Shown: positions 7,109 through 14,727 of the stretch, piece by piece
Layout: every line of letters starts with the position of its first letter
How positions within the stretch are numbered: the stretch's first letter is position 1
NCBI GenBank assembly: GCA_028869975.1
Contig: JAGWQR010000282.1
Coordinates: forward strand, 1 to 17,245
Reading direction: 5' to 3'
DNA from: Alphaproteobacteria bacterium
Lineage (GTDB): Bacteria; Pseudomonadota; Alphaproteobacteria; Sphingomonadales; Sphingomonadaceae
DNA: 17,245 bases
Notes under the pieces: model-generated
Databases searched by the model: none
The model's input: the letters and a program-made list of their open reading frames with translations, nothing else
Told to the model about the DNA's origin: nothing
Program-made: the position numbers and the translations under genes

Positions 7109-8451
7109 TGCGGAGGTATCGGCGCCCCGGAAAGGCCAGCCGTAGCTGGTGACGACTCATGTTTTGGGGCGGGTGTTGCCCCGCCACCGGGCCGCGAAAT
7201 CCGCAACGCCCCACCGCCCTGCTCAACATGAAAACCTTGCACTTCAAGCGCGGCACGCAATGCGCCGAGATCGCCTGCGAATGAAACGCTCATTACCGAA
7301 GTGCCACCAATCGCAACACTGTTCGTGCTTGCGGATTTGACTCCCGATATGGCGCGCACGCGAGTTTCGATGGCGCTGATCGCGCCGGCATCGGGTGTCA
7401 CAAACTGCACAGTGAAACTTTGCGGCTGGGCTTCCTGCGGATTGGCATTCGCTGCGATATTGGCCAGATCGGCGCTGCTGTTGGCGAGCGGTGATTCGGC
7501 TGCAGCGATATTGCCCAGATCTTCAGGCGCAATCGGGGCTTCGATGATCAGCGACGGATCAGGCCGCAACTGCCCGCTGTTGAGCGCGCTCGTATAGAGG
7601 GCATCCATCCGCTGCACACCGACATCCATCAGCTTTTGCAGGTCGTCGCTCTTGTTGACCTTGAGGTCGAACGCGCCGAGTATGCGGTTTTCCGGGCCAT
7701 AGCGCGCGGTGAAGTGCCCGGTTATCGGCCCTCCGGGATAGCTGCGTTGCAGCCGCACCTGCGGGATAATCACATCCGCCGCGCCATATTGATCGAGCAG
7801 CATCCGCCACCAGTTACGCCCGCGTCGATCCACCAACCCCGCGTTGATGAGCAGCGGATCAGGCCCGGTGCCGCTGGGCCTCACATAGCTGATCGGGCTT
7901 GAACCTGCGCGGAAATGCGCCCACGCCGTCTGCCAGGGTGTGCGTGTTTCAAAGACTTGCGCGGTACCCGCATCCCACATCACCGGAATGACGAGCAGGG
8001 GCGGCGAGCGCACGATCGTGCCTGAAATGCCCAGCACCTGCGATGAACGCACCCGGTCAAACAATATGCCCAGCCGCGCGATATAACGATGCTCGCTGAT
8101 CTGCTCATCCTCAACCACCACCGCCTCAATCATCGAATCGAGCGCATCATCGGAGAGCACCGGCCCCGCCGTGCCGTGCATCTTCTGCCAGAGCATCTGC
8201 CAGCCTTTGCGCTGCGCCTCACGCCAGCCGGCCATGCGCGCATCTTCAGCATTATCCGCCGTTTCATCGATCATGATGCCCGAAACTTCATAACTCGACG
8301 TGCTGTCGATCGGCGCAACCCCGCGATCCCCGCCTTCAAGCTGCGCAAAAACACCCACCGCAAGTGCGCACATCATGCCAATCGCGCCATATTGCAGCCA
8401 GCGCGACAGGCGCACGGCTTCGGCACGCACACCCGCCCATTTTTCGGACAC
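7105..8451 (-). CDS. DUF2066 domain-containing exported protein
   Basis: A 448-residue protein of unknown function. It starts with a basic segment and a hydrophobic stretch (about residues 18-36, WLQYGAIGMMCALAVGVFAQ), so it is probably exported or membrane-anchored. The central part (DARMAGWREAQRKGWQMLWQ, then WQTAWAHFRAG and LLDQYGAADVIIPQVRL) fits the DUF2066 family as I recall it. Residues from about 344 to 421 look like a small ferredoxin-like domain (SFTVQFVTP, IETRVRAISGVKSAS, LRAALEVQGF) resembling heavy-metal-associated domains but lacking the CxxC metal site. The tail is Pro/Ala-rich. The start is chosen at GTG 8451, with AAGGG eight bases upstream. ATG 8514 and GTG 8415 are alternatives, and the frame beyond 8514 is antisense to purM. 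The order purN-purM / DUF2066-hda is, as I recall, also seen in Pseudomonas, which supports the call. Confidence 0.75.
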   Translation of the reverse strand: MSEKWAGVRAEAVRLSRWLQYGAIGMMCALAVGVFAQLEGGDRGVAPIDSTSSYEVSGIMIDETADNAEDARMAGWREAQRKGWQMLWQKMHGTAGPVLSDDALDSMIEAVVVEDEQISEHRYIARLGILFDRVRSSQVLGISGTIVRSPPLLVIPVMWDAGTAQVFETRTPWQTAWAHFRAGSSPISYVRPSGTGPDPLLINAGLVDRRGRNWWRMLLDQYGAADVIIPQVRLQRSYPGGPITGHFTARYGPENRILGAFDLKVNKSDDLQKLMDVGVQRMDALYTSALNSGQLRPDPSLIIEAPIAPEDLGNIAAAESPLANSSADLANIAANANPQEAQPQSFTVQFVTPDAGAISAIETRVRAISGVKSASTNSVAIGGTSVMSVSFAGDLGALRAALEVQGFHVEQGGGALRISRPGGGATPAPKHESSPATAGLSGAPIPPQ

Positions 8452-8462
8452 GCCATTGGCCC

Positions 8463-8492
8463 TTGGCAAAAGCGCGTGAATGCGGCTAGCAG
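8463..8492 (+). promoter_or_regulatory. Putative promoter of purM, possibly leaderless
   Basis: TTGGCA (8463-8468), 18 bases, TAGCAG (8487-8492), then seven bases to the ATG at 8500. Both boxes and the distance to the start codon match the lipoprotein promoter at 2593-2621. Transcription would begin at or next to the ATG, in line with the lack of a Shine-Dalgarno sequence before purM. A purine-repressor operator is not evident. Inferred from sequence only. Confidence 0.3.
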
Positions 8493-8499
8493 CGATCAC

Positions 8500-9606
8500 A
8501 TGAACTCCGAACATGACAGTCACGAGCCCTATACCTATGCAAAGGCGGGTGTGTCCATTGATTCCGGCAATGCGCTGGTCAAGGCGATTGCGCCACTTGC
8601 CAAAGCCACGCGCCGCGCTGGCGCCAACGCAGATTTGGGGGGATTTGGCGGTTTTTTTGATTTGCGCGCGGCGGGGTTCAAAGACCCGTTGCTGGTTGCT
8701 GCCAATGATGGAGTTGGCACCAAGCTCAAGCTCGCCATCGAATCGGGCAAGCACGATGGCGTCGGCATCGATCTTGTGGCGATGTGTGCCAATGATCTGG
8801 TTGTGCAGGGGGCAGAGCCACTCTTCTTCCTCGATTATTACGCCACTGGCAAACTTGACAATGATGTCGCCGTCGCGGTCGTCGCCAGCATTGCGCAAGG
8901 CTGCAAAATTGCCGGTTGCGCGCTGATCGGCGGTGAGACAGCGGAAATGCCGGGCATGTATACAGATGGCGATTATGATCTCGCCGGGTTCTGCGTCGGT
9001 GCGGTCGAGCGCGATCAGGTGCTCACCGCCGACAGGGTTGCAGCGGGCGATGTCATCCTCGGCCTCGCATCATCAGGCGTGCACTCAAACGGCTTTTCAC
9101 TGGTGCGGCGGCTGGCAGTGGACAAGGGCTGGTCGTTGCACGCACCCGCGCCATTTGATGCGTCACGCACACTCATCGACGCGCTGATGGCCCCGACGCG
9201 GATTTATGTGAAGCCGCTGCTCCCGCTGATCCGCAGCCGAAAGATCAACGCGCTCGCGCACATCACCGGTGGCGGGCTGCTGGAAAATATCCCGCGCGTG
9301 CTGCCCGAGGGGCTTCATGCGGTCGTGAATGCCGACGCCTGGCCGCAGCCCGCTCTGATGCGTTTCTTGCAGGAACAAGGCCATATCGAGCCCGCCGAAA
9401 TGGCGCGCACGTTCAATTGCGGGATCGGCATGGCGGTTGTGGTCGCGCCGGATCAGGTGGAAGCGGTCACGGCCGCGCTCACAGCGGCGGGCGAGGTCGT
9501 GCACCGCATTGGTCATATCATCCCTGGCGACAAGGGCTGCACTGTACAGGCACGCGCTGAGACATGGGGGGCGAATGCCGGGTGGAAGGCGACGCACATT
9601 GGCTAG
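8500..9606 (+). CDS. purM: Phosphoribosylformylglycinamidine cyclo-ligase (AIR synthetase)
   Basis: PurM closes the imidazole ring, converting FGAM and ATP to aminoimidazole ribonucleotide, the fifth step of purine synthesis. The family signatures appear in order: YAKAGVSIDSGN at the N-terminus, NDGVGTKLKLA, CANDLVVQGAEPLFFLDYYA, LIGGETAEMPGMY, SSGVHSNGFSLVRRL, HITGGGLLENIPRVLP and FNCGIGMAVVV. The length of 368 residues is slightly longer than the 345 of E. coli. I chose the ATG at 8500 because the frame upstream is antisense to the DUF2066 gene and carries no purM-like sequence. An in-frame GTG at 8476 is possible. It leads the plus-strand purM-purN-DUF1275 operon, and its stop overlaps the purN start by eight bases. 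Confidence 0.96.
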   Translation: MNSEHDSHEPYTYAKAGVSIDSGNALVKAIAPLAKATRRAGANADLGGFGGFFDLRAAGFKDPLLVAANDGVGTKLKLAIESGKHDGVGIDLVAMCANDLVVQGAEPLFFLDYYATGKLDNDVAVAVVASIAQGCKIAGCALIGGETAEMPGMYTDGDYDLAGFCVGAVERDQVLTADRVAAGDVILGLASSGVHSNGFSLVRRLAVDKGWSLHAPAPFDASRTLIDALMAPTRIYVKPLLPLIRSRKINALAHITGGGLLENIPRVLPEGLHAVVNADAWPQPALMRFLQEQGHIEPAEMARTFNCGIGMAVVVAPDQVEAVTAALTAAGEVVHRIGHIIPGDKGCTVQARAETWGANAGWKATHIG

Positions 9607-10210
9607 AGCCAAAATCGCGGTGCTCATCTCCGGGCGCGGCTCGAATATGGCGGCGCTGCTTTATGCATCCCGCGCAGCGGATTGCCCCTATGAGATTGTG
9701 CTGGTGGCGAGCAACGACCCTGAAGCACAGGGACTCCATCTCGCCGCCGCCGAGGGCATACCCACCTTCGCCTACCCGCACAAGGGAATGGAACGCACGG
9801 TGCATGATGCGCTGATGCACGCCGAGATCAGCAAGGCGGGCGCGGAATATGTCGCTCTCGCAGGCTATATGCGGCTGCTCTCACCCGAATTTGTGAACCG
9901 TTGGGCGGGCCGGATGCTCAACATCCACCCCAGCCTGCTGCCCAAATATAAGGGGCTGCATACGCACGAACGCGCACTCGAAGCCGGTGACAGTCACGCG
10001 GGCTGTTCTGTGCATATCGTGACGCCCGCGCTTGATGATGGCAAGGTGCTCGGCCATATCCGCGTCGCCATCCTGCCCGGCGATACGCCAGAAGCCCTGG
10101 CCGCGCGCGTGCTGATCGCCGAGCATCAGTTGTATCCGCGCGTGCTGGCGGCGTTCGTGTCGCGCGCCACCCCTCAACCGCCGGCAGGAGTGCCAAATGA
10201 CGCAGCTTGA
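9599..10210 (+). CDS. purN: Phosphoribosylglycinamide formyltransferase
   Basis: PurN formylates glycinamide ribonucleotide using 10-formyl-tetrahydrofolate, the third step of purine synthesis. Seen are ISGRGSNMAAL (phosphate-binding loop), LAGYMRLLSPEFV and NIHPSLLPKYKG, which holds the catalytic Asn108 and His110. Asp146 lies in PALDDGKVLG and lines up with the E. coli triad Asn106/His108/Asp144. After that Asp the common GPI/GPV is replaced by GKV, a small departure. I chose TTG at 9599 because it has GGAAGG at good spacing and gives a normal 203-residue length; ATG 9575 would add eight residues, many of them Arg. The start overlaps the purM stop, and the end overlaps the DUF1275 start by 14 bases. 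Confidence 0.95.
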   Translation: MARAKIAVLISGRGSNMAALLYASRAADCPYEIVLVASNDPEAQGLHLAAAEGIPTFAYPHKGMERTVHDALMHAEISKAGAEYVALAGYMRLLSPEFVNRWAGRMLNIHPSLLPKYKGLHTHERALEAGDSHAGCSVHIVTPALDDGKVLGHIRVAILPGDTPEALAARVLIAEHQLYPRVLAAFVSRATPQPPAGVPNDAA

Positions 10211-10835
10211 GCGGCGCGATCAGATCATTGCCATCGCGCTCGCTGCGCTTGCGGGCTATGTTGATGCGAATGGCTATCTGTTCTCGGGCGGATCGTTCGT
10301 CTCGTTCATGAGCGGCAATTCGACCAAGCTGGGGATTGCGCTCTCGACCGACATCGCGCGCGCGACGGGCATTGCGACGATTATCGCCGGATTCATCATG
10401 GGAGTCGCCTGCGCCACGCGCGGACGGCTGAACACACATCTGTCGCGCCGCGCTTTGCTTGCGGCGATTGCGCTTGTCCTGCTTGGTGCCACCTTTGGCT
10501 ACCGTCAGGGCTGGGCCGCCATCGCGACACCGGGTCTGGCGAGTGCGATGGGCGCGCTGAATGTCGTTCTTGCTCAGGATGGCAAGGTTCGGGTCGGGCT
10601 GACTTATATGACCGGGGCGCTTGTCCGGATTGGCGAAATGCTGGGCGGCAATATGGAAAGCCGGGCCTCATGGGGCTGGAATTGCGCGTTATGGGCCGCG
10701 CTGGTGATCGGCTGTGCGCTGGGCGCCGCAGCGCATAGCGCATTCGCGCCGCTGGCACTGGTGCCCGGTGCGTTATGGTGTTTCGGGCTTGCCTGGCTTG
10801 ATGGCCGGGTTAGCCCACAATCTCTTCCGGTTTGA
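10197..10835 (+). CDS. DUF1275 (YoaK-like) integral membrane protein
   Basis: A 212-residue protein with about six hydrophobic segments: IIAIALAALAGYVDANGYLF, IATIIAGFIMGVACA, ALLAAIALVLLGATFG, WAAIATPGLASAMGALNVVL, CALWAALVIGCALGAAA and LALVPGALWCFGLAWL. The early G-Y-V-D-A motif followed by SFMSGNSTKLG is characteristic of the DUF1275 family of inner-membrane proteins, whose substrate is unknown. GGAG lies seven bases before the ATG, inside the end of purN, so the gene is probably coupled to the purine genes. Its 3' end overlaps convergent ndk by 26 bases. Transport of a purine-related compound is possible from context only. Confidence 0.85.
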   Translation: MTQLERRDQIIAIALAALAGYVDANGYLFSGGSFVSFMSGNSTKLGIALSTDIARATGIATIIAGFIMGVACATRGRLNTHLSRRALLAAIALVLLGATFGYRQGWAAIATPGLASAMGALNVVLAQDGKVRVGLTYMTGALVRIGEMLGGNMESRASWGWNCALWAALVIGCALGAAAHSAFAPLALVPGALWCFGLAWLDGRVSPQSLPV

Positions 10836-11232
10836 AAAAGTAAGCGATTTCGATCGCAGCATTTTCGTCCGAGTCCGAGCCGTGCACCGAATTCGCCTCG
10901 ATACTCTCTGCGTGCACTTTACGGATCGTACCTTCGTCGGCGTTTGCAGGGTTGGTCGCGCCCATGACGGTGCGATTGCGCGTCACCGCATCTTCGCCTT
11001 CCAGCACCTGCACCACGACGGGGCCGGAAATCATGAAGCTGACGAGATCGTTGAAGAAGGGGCGCTCGGCGTGCACCGCATAAAAACCCTCGGCCTCCGC
11101 GCGCGTCATATGGATGCGCTTGGACGCGACCACACGCAGCCCCGCGCCTTCCAGCATCGCCGTCACCGCGCCGGTCAGGTTGCGGCGGGTGGCATCGGGC
11201 TTGATGATCGAGAAGGTGCGGGTCACGGCCAT
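10810..11232 (-). CDS. ndk: Nucleoside diphosphate kinase
   Basis: Ndk moves the gamma phosphate from ATP to other nucleoside diphosphates through a phosphohistidine, and so balances cytoplasmic NTP and dNTP pools. The protein is 140 residues, the normal size. It shows RTFSIIKPDATRRNLTG at the N-terminus, PFFNDLVSFMISGPVV in the middle, and GATNPANADEGTIR. The active-site motif NSVHGSDS has the catalytic His117. The ATG at 11232 has GGAG six bases upstream. The EF-hand gene lies 70 bases upstream on the same strand. The last 26 bases overlap the end of the DUF1275 gene. Confidence 0.97.
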   Translation of the reverse strand: MAVTRTFSIIKPDATRRNLTGAVTAMLEGAGLRVVASKRIHMTRAEAEGFYAVHAERPFFNDLVSFMISGPVVVQVLEGEDAVTRNRTVMGATNPANADEGTIRKVHAESIEANSVHGSDSDENAAIEIAYFFKPEEIVG

Positions 11233-11268
11233 GTTAAACTCCAGTAGATTGCGGGGTGTTTGCGCGCG

Positions 11269-11297
11269 CCCTTAATGATGCCCGCTGATTATGGCAA
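11269..11297 (-). promoter_or_regulatory. Weak putative ndk promoter
   Basis: In the 70-base gap between the EF-hand gene and ndk, the minus strand reads TTGCCA (11297-11292), 17 bases, TAAGGG (11274-11269). The -35 box is identical to that proposed for ettA, but the -10 box is poor. It would leave a leader of about 30 bases. Low confidence. Confidence 0.2.
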
Positions 11298-11302
11298 GAG
11301 CG

Positions 11303-11845
11303 TTACTGGTCTTCGCTGTCGGATACTGACATGTTGGACGCCCGGCGCGATTTACCGCAGGCGCAATGCTGTGTCTTGTGCTTGATGCGCGTGGTAGCGA
11401 ATTCTTGTGGTGTCAGAATACCGTCGCCATTGGCATCGGCCTTGCGGAATTTTTCGACCCGTCGCGCGGCATATTCCTCGAACGAGAGCTTGCCGTCATG
11501 GTTCAGGTCCATCTTGTCAAACGCGCGCCGCGTATTGGCAAGAAATTCGGCCAGGTCGATCCGGCCATTATGGTTGTGGTCGTAGCGCTCGAAACGCTTC
11601 TGCTCCTTGGTCTTTTCATCGGCGGCGGGCAGATCGGGGAAATCATCGGCGGAAAGCGTGCTGTCGGCCTTGTTCTCGGGTGGCAGTGTGGGCGGCGTTG
11701 TGCCATTCGCCTGCGCGGCCGCAACTTCTGAATCTGCGCCACGCGGCGATGATATGTTTGCCGCCGGGGCGATGTTGCGCCAGATCAGCACCCCACCCGC
11801 CACCAGAAACAATGCCGCTCCCACGCCTGCCAGAAACCGCCACAT
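11303..11845 (-). CDS. Membrane-anchored EF-hand calcium-binding protein
   Basis: A 180-residue protein with one N-terminal hydrophobic segment (about residues 4-22), a low-complexity Pro/Ala/Asp linker, then three EF-hand loops. These are DHNHNGRIDLAE (89-100), DLNHDGKLSFEE (113-124) and DANGDGILTPQE (137-148). Each has acidic or Asn ligands at positions 1, 3 and 5 and Glu at position 12, so calcium binding is likely. The domain should face the periplasm. The C-terminus is basic with a CAC motif, then acidic. I chose ATG 11845 because it sits just before the anchor (MWRFLAGVGA) with AAAGGG upstream. An ATG at 11884 has a good GGAG site and would add 13 residues. Sphingomonads carry several such proteins, and the role is not known. 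Confidence 0.82.
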   Translation of the reverse strand: MWRFLAGVGAALFLVAGGVLIWRNIAPAANISSPRGADSEVAAAQANGTTPPTLPPENKADSTLSADDFPDLPAADEKTKEQKRFERYDHNHNGRIDLAEFLANTRRAFDKMDLNHDGKLSFEEYAARRVEKFRKADANGDGILTPQEFATTRIKHKTQHCACGKSRRASNMSVSDSEDQ

Positions 11846-12053
11846 GGCCCGCCCTTTCTTTATCTGATGTGGCCATGATTCCATGCCCCGCTCCGGGGAG
11901 CAAGCGGATTCATTCCGCGTCGGGCACACGGCAGCGATGTATCACTATGTCACAATATATGGCAAACACCGCGTTAACCGCACTCATTCAGTCGGTTTTA
12001 GCGACGTTTGCACCATAACCTGGCCCTGTAGTGTTTTTTGAACGGGGCAAAAT
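11846..12053. promoter_or_regulatory. Divergent intergenic region between EF-hand and TadE genes
   Basis: These 208 bases contain no gene I can support. The part near 11937-11965 is clearly richer in A and T than its surroundings and should hold promoter elements. On the minus strand TTGCCA (11965-11960) is directly followed by TATATT (11959-11954), a good -10-like hexamer. GATACA (11943-11938) is 16 bases beyond TTGCCA. On the plus strand I see no convincing pair; TTGCAC near 12008 and TAGTGT are only 15 bases apart. AACCG (11976-11980) and CGGTT (11993-11997) form a short inverted repeat that could be an operator, but could be chance. Confidence 0.4.
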
Positions 12054-12710
12054 GTGATTTTTCTCAGGTTTATGGTACGGATCAGGGCACAAGGTTTTTG
12101 TGCACGGCTGGTGCGCACTTGCGAGTCCTGTTCTGATCTTGCCCGTGAGAACGGGGGCAGCGCGCTGATCGAATTCGCGCTGCTGGCGCCGCTCTATCTC
12201 GCGATAACCGTGGCGACATTGCAAATCGGCATTCTCTATTTCGATCAGCAGGCCATCCAGACAGCGGCGGACAAGATCGCGCGTCAGGAAATGACCGGTC
12301 AGCTTACGTTTGACACAACCGGCATGACGGCAGCGCAGATTTCCAGCCAGACCGCCGCCGCCTTTGCCGCAGATTTGAACAAATATCTCAATTCACCGAT
12401 CGACCCGACCCAGGTCAATGTCAATTTTGTCGTGGGCAATAATTTCAGCTCCATCGCGAGCGCGGACACCTCGTCTTCCGCCACCTACAATGCACAGGGA
12501 CAGCTTGTCACCAGCGGCTATACGAGCAGCAGTCTGGTGCAGCCCTGCCAATATGGCGTGCTCAAACTCTATTATAATGCGCCAACCATGTTCCTGACCG
12601 GCCCATCCTGGCTTGGTATGAATTTCAATATCGGCGACTCCCGGGAAAATCGCCAGCTTGTCGGCACAGCCGTATTCAAATCGGAAGCCTTTCAGGGGGC
12701 CAAATGCTGA
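12054..12710 (+). CDS. TadE-like minor pilin/pilus assembly protein
   Basis: A 218-residue protein with a basic N-terminal stretch followed by GGSALIEFALLAPLYLA (residues 34-50) and a hydrophobic helix, LQIGILYFDQQAIQTAADKI. The Gly then Glu at +5 arrangement with IEF is the TadE/TadF prepilin-like signature, cleaved by a Tad prepilin peptidase in characterised systems. The rest is polar and predicted extracytoplasmic, with few charges and many Ser, Thr and Asn. The start is GTG 12054 with GGGG nearby; ATG 12072 is an alternative. It is first of three co-oriented genes and overlaps the next by seven bases. The role in the pilus is inferred from the family. Confidence 0.82.
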   Translation: MIFLRFMVRIRAQGFCARLVRTCESCSDLARENGGSALIEFALLAPLYLAITVATLQIGILYFDQQAIQTAADKIARQEMTGQLTFDTTGMTAAQISSQTAAAFAADLNKYLNSPIDPTQVNVNFVVGNNFSSIASADTSSSATYNAQGQLVTSGYTSSSLVQPCQYGVLKLYYNAPTMFLTGPSWLGMNFNIGDSRENRQLVGTAVFKSEAFQGAKC

Positions 12711-13294
12711 ACTTCCGTCAACATCCGCCGCGTGCGCTTCTGCGTGATGACAGCGGCACGGCAATCATCGAATTCGCCTATGGCCTGCCGCTGGCGCTGA
12801 TGCTCCTGTTCGGCACCATCGTGTTTGGCGATGCGATTGTGCTGCAACGCAAGGTGACCAATGCCACGCGCGCGCTCGCTGATTTGACCGCGCAGGGCGA
12901 ATCGCTTGCCTCGCCGGGGTTCACCACCGTAACCCTGACCAGCAATGTCTTTCAGGGGGCGCAGCTCATTCTCTCTCCCTATGACATCACCAAATCGACG
13001 CTGACAATAAGCGATTATTGCGAGGACTCGACAGGCAAAATCACCGTCATGTGGTCGGAATATTATGTGCCGGGCGGCACCCCCACCGCCAAGCCGGTCA
13101 CGAGCCCAGTCGCCCCTGCCATCAGCACCAATATCCTGCCGACGCCGACGTCCGGCACCGCCTGCATCACGCGTTCGGATGTGAAGTACAGCTACACGCC
13201 CTATATCGGCAATAGCTGGATCGCACCGTTCACCATTCAGGATCATATCTACATGGGTGCCCGCAATGCGCCCGACATCCCCTTTACACCATGA
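12704..13294 (+). CDS. TadE-like minor pilin/pilus assembly protein
   Basis: A 196-residue second member of the same type: basic start, RDDSGTAIIEFAYGLPLALM (residues 14-33), then a hydrophobic helix through FGDAIVLQRKVTNATRALAD. Glu23 at +5 from Gly18 matches the prepilin signature. The extracytoplasmic part contains two cysteines (in SDYCEDS and TACITRS) that could form a disulphide. Its ATG overlaps the stop of the first TadE-like gene, and its stop overlaps the start of the third, so all three are probably translated together. It is distinct from its neighbour beyond the N-terminal helix, so it is not a recent duplicate. Confidence 0.82.
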   Translation: MLNFRQHPPRALLRDDSGTAIIEFAYGLPLALMLLFGTIVFGDAIVLQRKVTNATRALADLTAQGESLASPGFTTVTLTSNVFQGAQLILSPYDITKSTLTISDYCEDSTGKITVMWSEYYVPGGTPTAKPVTSPVAPAISTNILPTPTSGTACITRSDVKYSYTPYIGNSWIAPFTIQDHIYMGARNAPDIPFTP

Positions 13295-14724
13295 TGAGAC
13301 CAAAGATGCGCAAGCTTGCCCCCACGCCCCTCCAGAACCTGCTCCGCGATGATCGCGGCAATTTCCTGATGCTCACCGCACTTGCCCTTATTCCTGTGAC
13401 GGCGGTTGTGGGCGCCGGCGTGGATTATGGGCGTTCTGCACGCGCCCAGCAGGAACTCAACGCCGCCGCTGACGCTGCGGTGCTGCTCGGGGTCAGCCAG
13501 AACGAATTGCGCAACAATACTTCTAACGGCACGATCAACACCACCCAAATCCAGGCGGATGTAACCCGCATGTTCATCGCGCAGGCCAATAATGTGCTCG
13601 GCATCAATGCCAATTTCGCGGCAGCCGGCAATGTTGCCGTCACGGTCACGCAGCCGCCCAACAACAATCTCAAGGTCAATGTCTCGCTGACTTATAACGC
13701 CTCGATCAACAATAATTTCATGGGCATTGTCGGCCAGCCGGTCACGCAGTTGACGGGCACGTCGGGTACCACCTCCAACAATGCGCCCAACATCGATTTC
13801 ACGGTGATGATGGATACGTCTCCCTCCATGCTCTTTCCGGTCGATAATAACGGCATCTCCACGATGTCCAGCCAGACCGGCTGCGCCTATGCCTGCCACC
13901 AGGGCGGGCCGCTCACATCCGACAACACCACAACCTATTTCAACGGCACCTATGACCAGTGGGGCAATCCGCAATACACCACCTCCGACTATTATGGCTA
14001 TGCGCGCTATGCCGGCCTCACCCTGCGGTTTGATGACGAGCAGAACGCCACCAGCCAGCTGATGAGCACCGCCTACAGCGCCGGCGTCAAGAACCTGACC
14101 AAATATGCCATGACGATCGATACGTTCGATGTGGGGATGAGTAACCTGCTGACCCAGACCCAGATTACCGATGGCACGCCTTCACCGGATACGAGCGGCG
14201 AAACGACGGCGGCGGCGGCGGCCACCACCGCCTCGCTCTATGTGCCATGGCGAAACAATTATGACGCAAATAATGTATACAACAATGACCAGGATACGCA
14301 TTTCGAGGACATGATGACCGCGCTCAACACGAGCTCGAGCAGCTATTATATTCCCAATTCGGGCTATGGCACCAACGCCGCTGGCGATACGCCGCAGCAA
14401 TATCTCTTCCTCATCACCGATGGTTTTGACGAGAACAAGCGCTTTTACCAGCCCGGTTTCGGGCCGCTGGATACCACCAAATGTCAGGCGCTGAAGAATC
14501 GCGGTATCCGCATCGCCATTCTCTATCTGCAAATCGATCAGGCCGCCTATACAGATAGCTGGTCGAAGAACACGGCGCTGCCGCAGGTTTCCCCGGCGGA
14601 AACCGCGCTCTCTAAATGCGTGACGCCGGGCCTGCTCTATACGGTGAGCACCGGATCGAACATTTCCAACGCGCTGAGCCAGCTCTTCATTCAGGCAATT
14701 TCAGAGCCGGTGCTGATCCAGTAA
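13291..14724 (+). CDS. TadG-like pilus assembly protein with von Willebrand A-like domain
   Basis: A 477-residue protein. The N-terminus has RGNFLMLTALALIPVTAVVG (22-41) then GAGVDYGRSARAQQELNAAADAA, the Tad-like anchor and start of the extracytoplasmic domain. From about residue 166 a von Willebrand A-like domain begins: MMDTSPSM (173-180) carries the metal-site DxSxS, and LITDGFDE (with Asp377) the distal acidic loop. Between these is an insertion rich in Asn, Thr, Ser and Tyr that includes GCAYACHQGG (Cys198, Cys202, His203). The C-terminus ends in a helix, SNALSQLFIQAISEPVLIQ. Its ATG overlaps the upstream stop (ATGA), although ATG codons at 13294 and 13306 could be used. It is last in the trio, three bases from the convergent pdhB stop. 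TadG-like proteins are thought to anchor or regulate Tad pili in the envelope. Confidence 0.83.
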   Translation: MMRPKMRKLAPTPLQNLLRDDRGNFLMLTALALIPVTAVVGAGVDYGRSARAQQELNAAADAAVLLGVSQNELRNNTSNGTINTTQIQADVTRMFIAQANNVLGINANFAAAGNVAVTVTQPPNNNLKVNVSLTYNASINNNFMGIVGQPVTQLTGTSGTTSNNAPNIDFTVMMDTSPSMLFPVDNNGISTMSSQTGCAYACHQGGPLTSDNTTTYFNGTYDQWGNPQYTTSDYYGYARYAGLTLRFDDEQNATSQLMSTAYSAGVKNLTKYAMTIDTFDVGMSNLLTQTQITDGTPSPDTSGETTAAAAATTASLYVPWRNNYDANNVYNNDQDTHFEDMMTALNTSSSSYYIPNSGYGTNAAGDTPQQYLFLITDGFDENKRFYQPGFGPLDTTKCQALKNRGIRIAILYLQIDQAAYTDSWSKNTALPQVSPAETALSKCVTPGLLYTVSTGSNISNALSQLFIQAISEPVLIQ

Positions 14725-14727
14725 GAG

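Noticed and set aside
8089..8499. The 137-codon upstream extension of the purM frame
   Set aside because: It is antisense to the DUF2066 gene and resembles no PurM; the family N-terminus begins just after the ATG at 8500.
8515..8898. The N-terminal extension of the DUF2066 frame
   Set aside because: It is antisense to the start of purM and lies before a credible GTG with AAGGG at 8451.
11885..11905. Terminator hairpin gctccggggagc upstream of the EF-hand gene
   Set aside because: The stem is only five base pairs with a two-base loop and no T run; it probably just reflects the GGAG of a possible alternative ribosome site.
13882..13902. TadG-like protein as a c-type cytochrome
   Set aside because: The motif is CxxxCH rather than CxxCH, and the protein has no other cytochrome features.
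13249..13974. A 241-codon minus-strand frame over the TadE/TadG genes
   Set aside because: It is an Arg-, Gly- and Ile-rich antisense shadow with no ribosome site, while the plus strand has clear Tad-family motifs.
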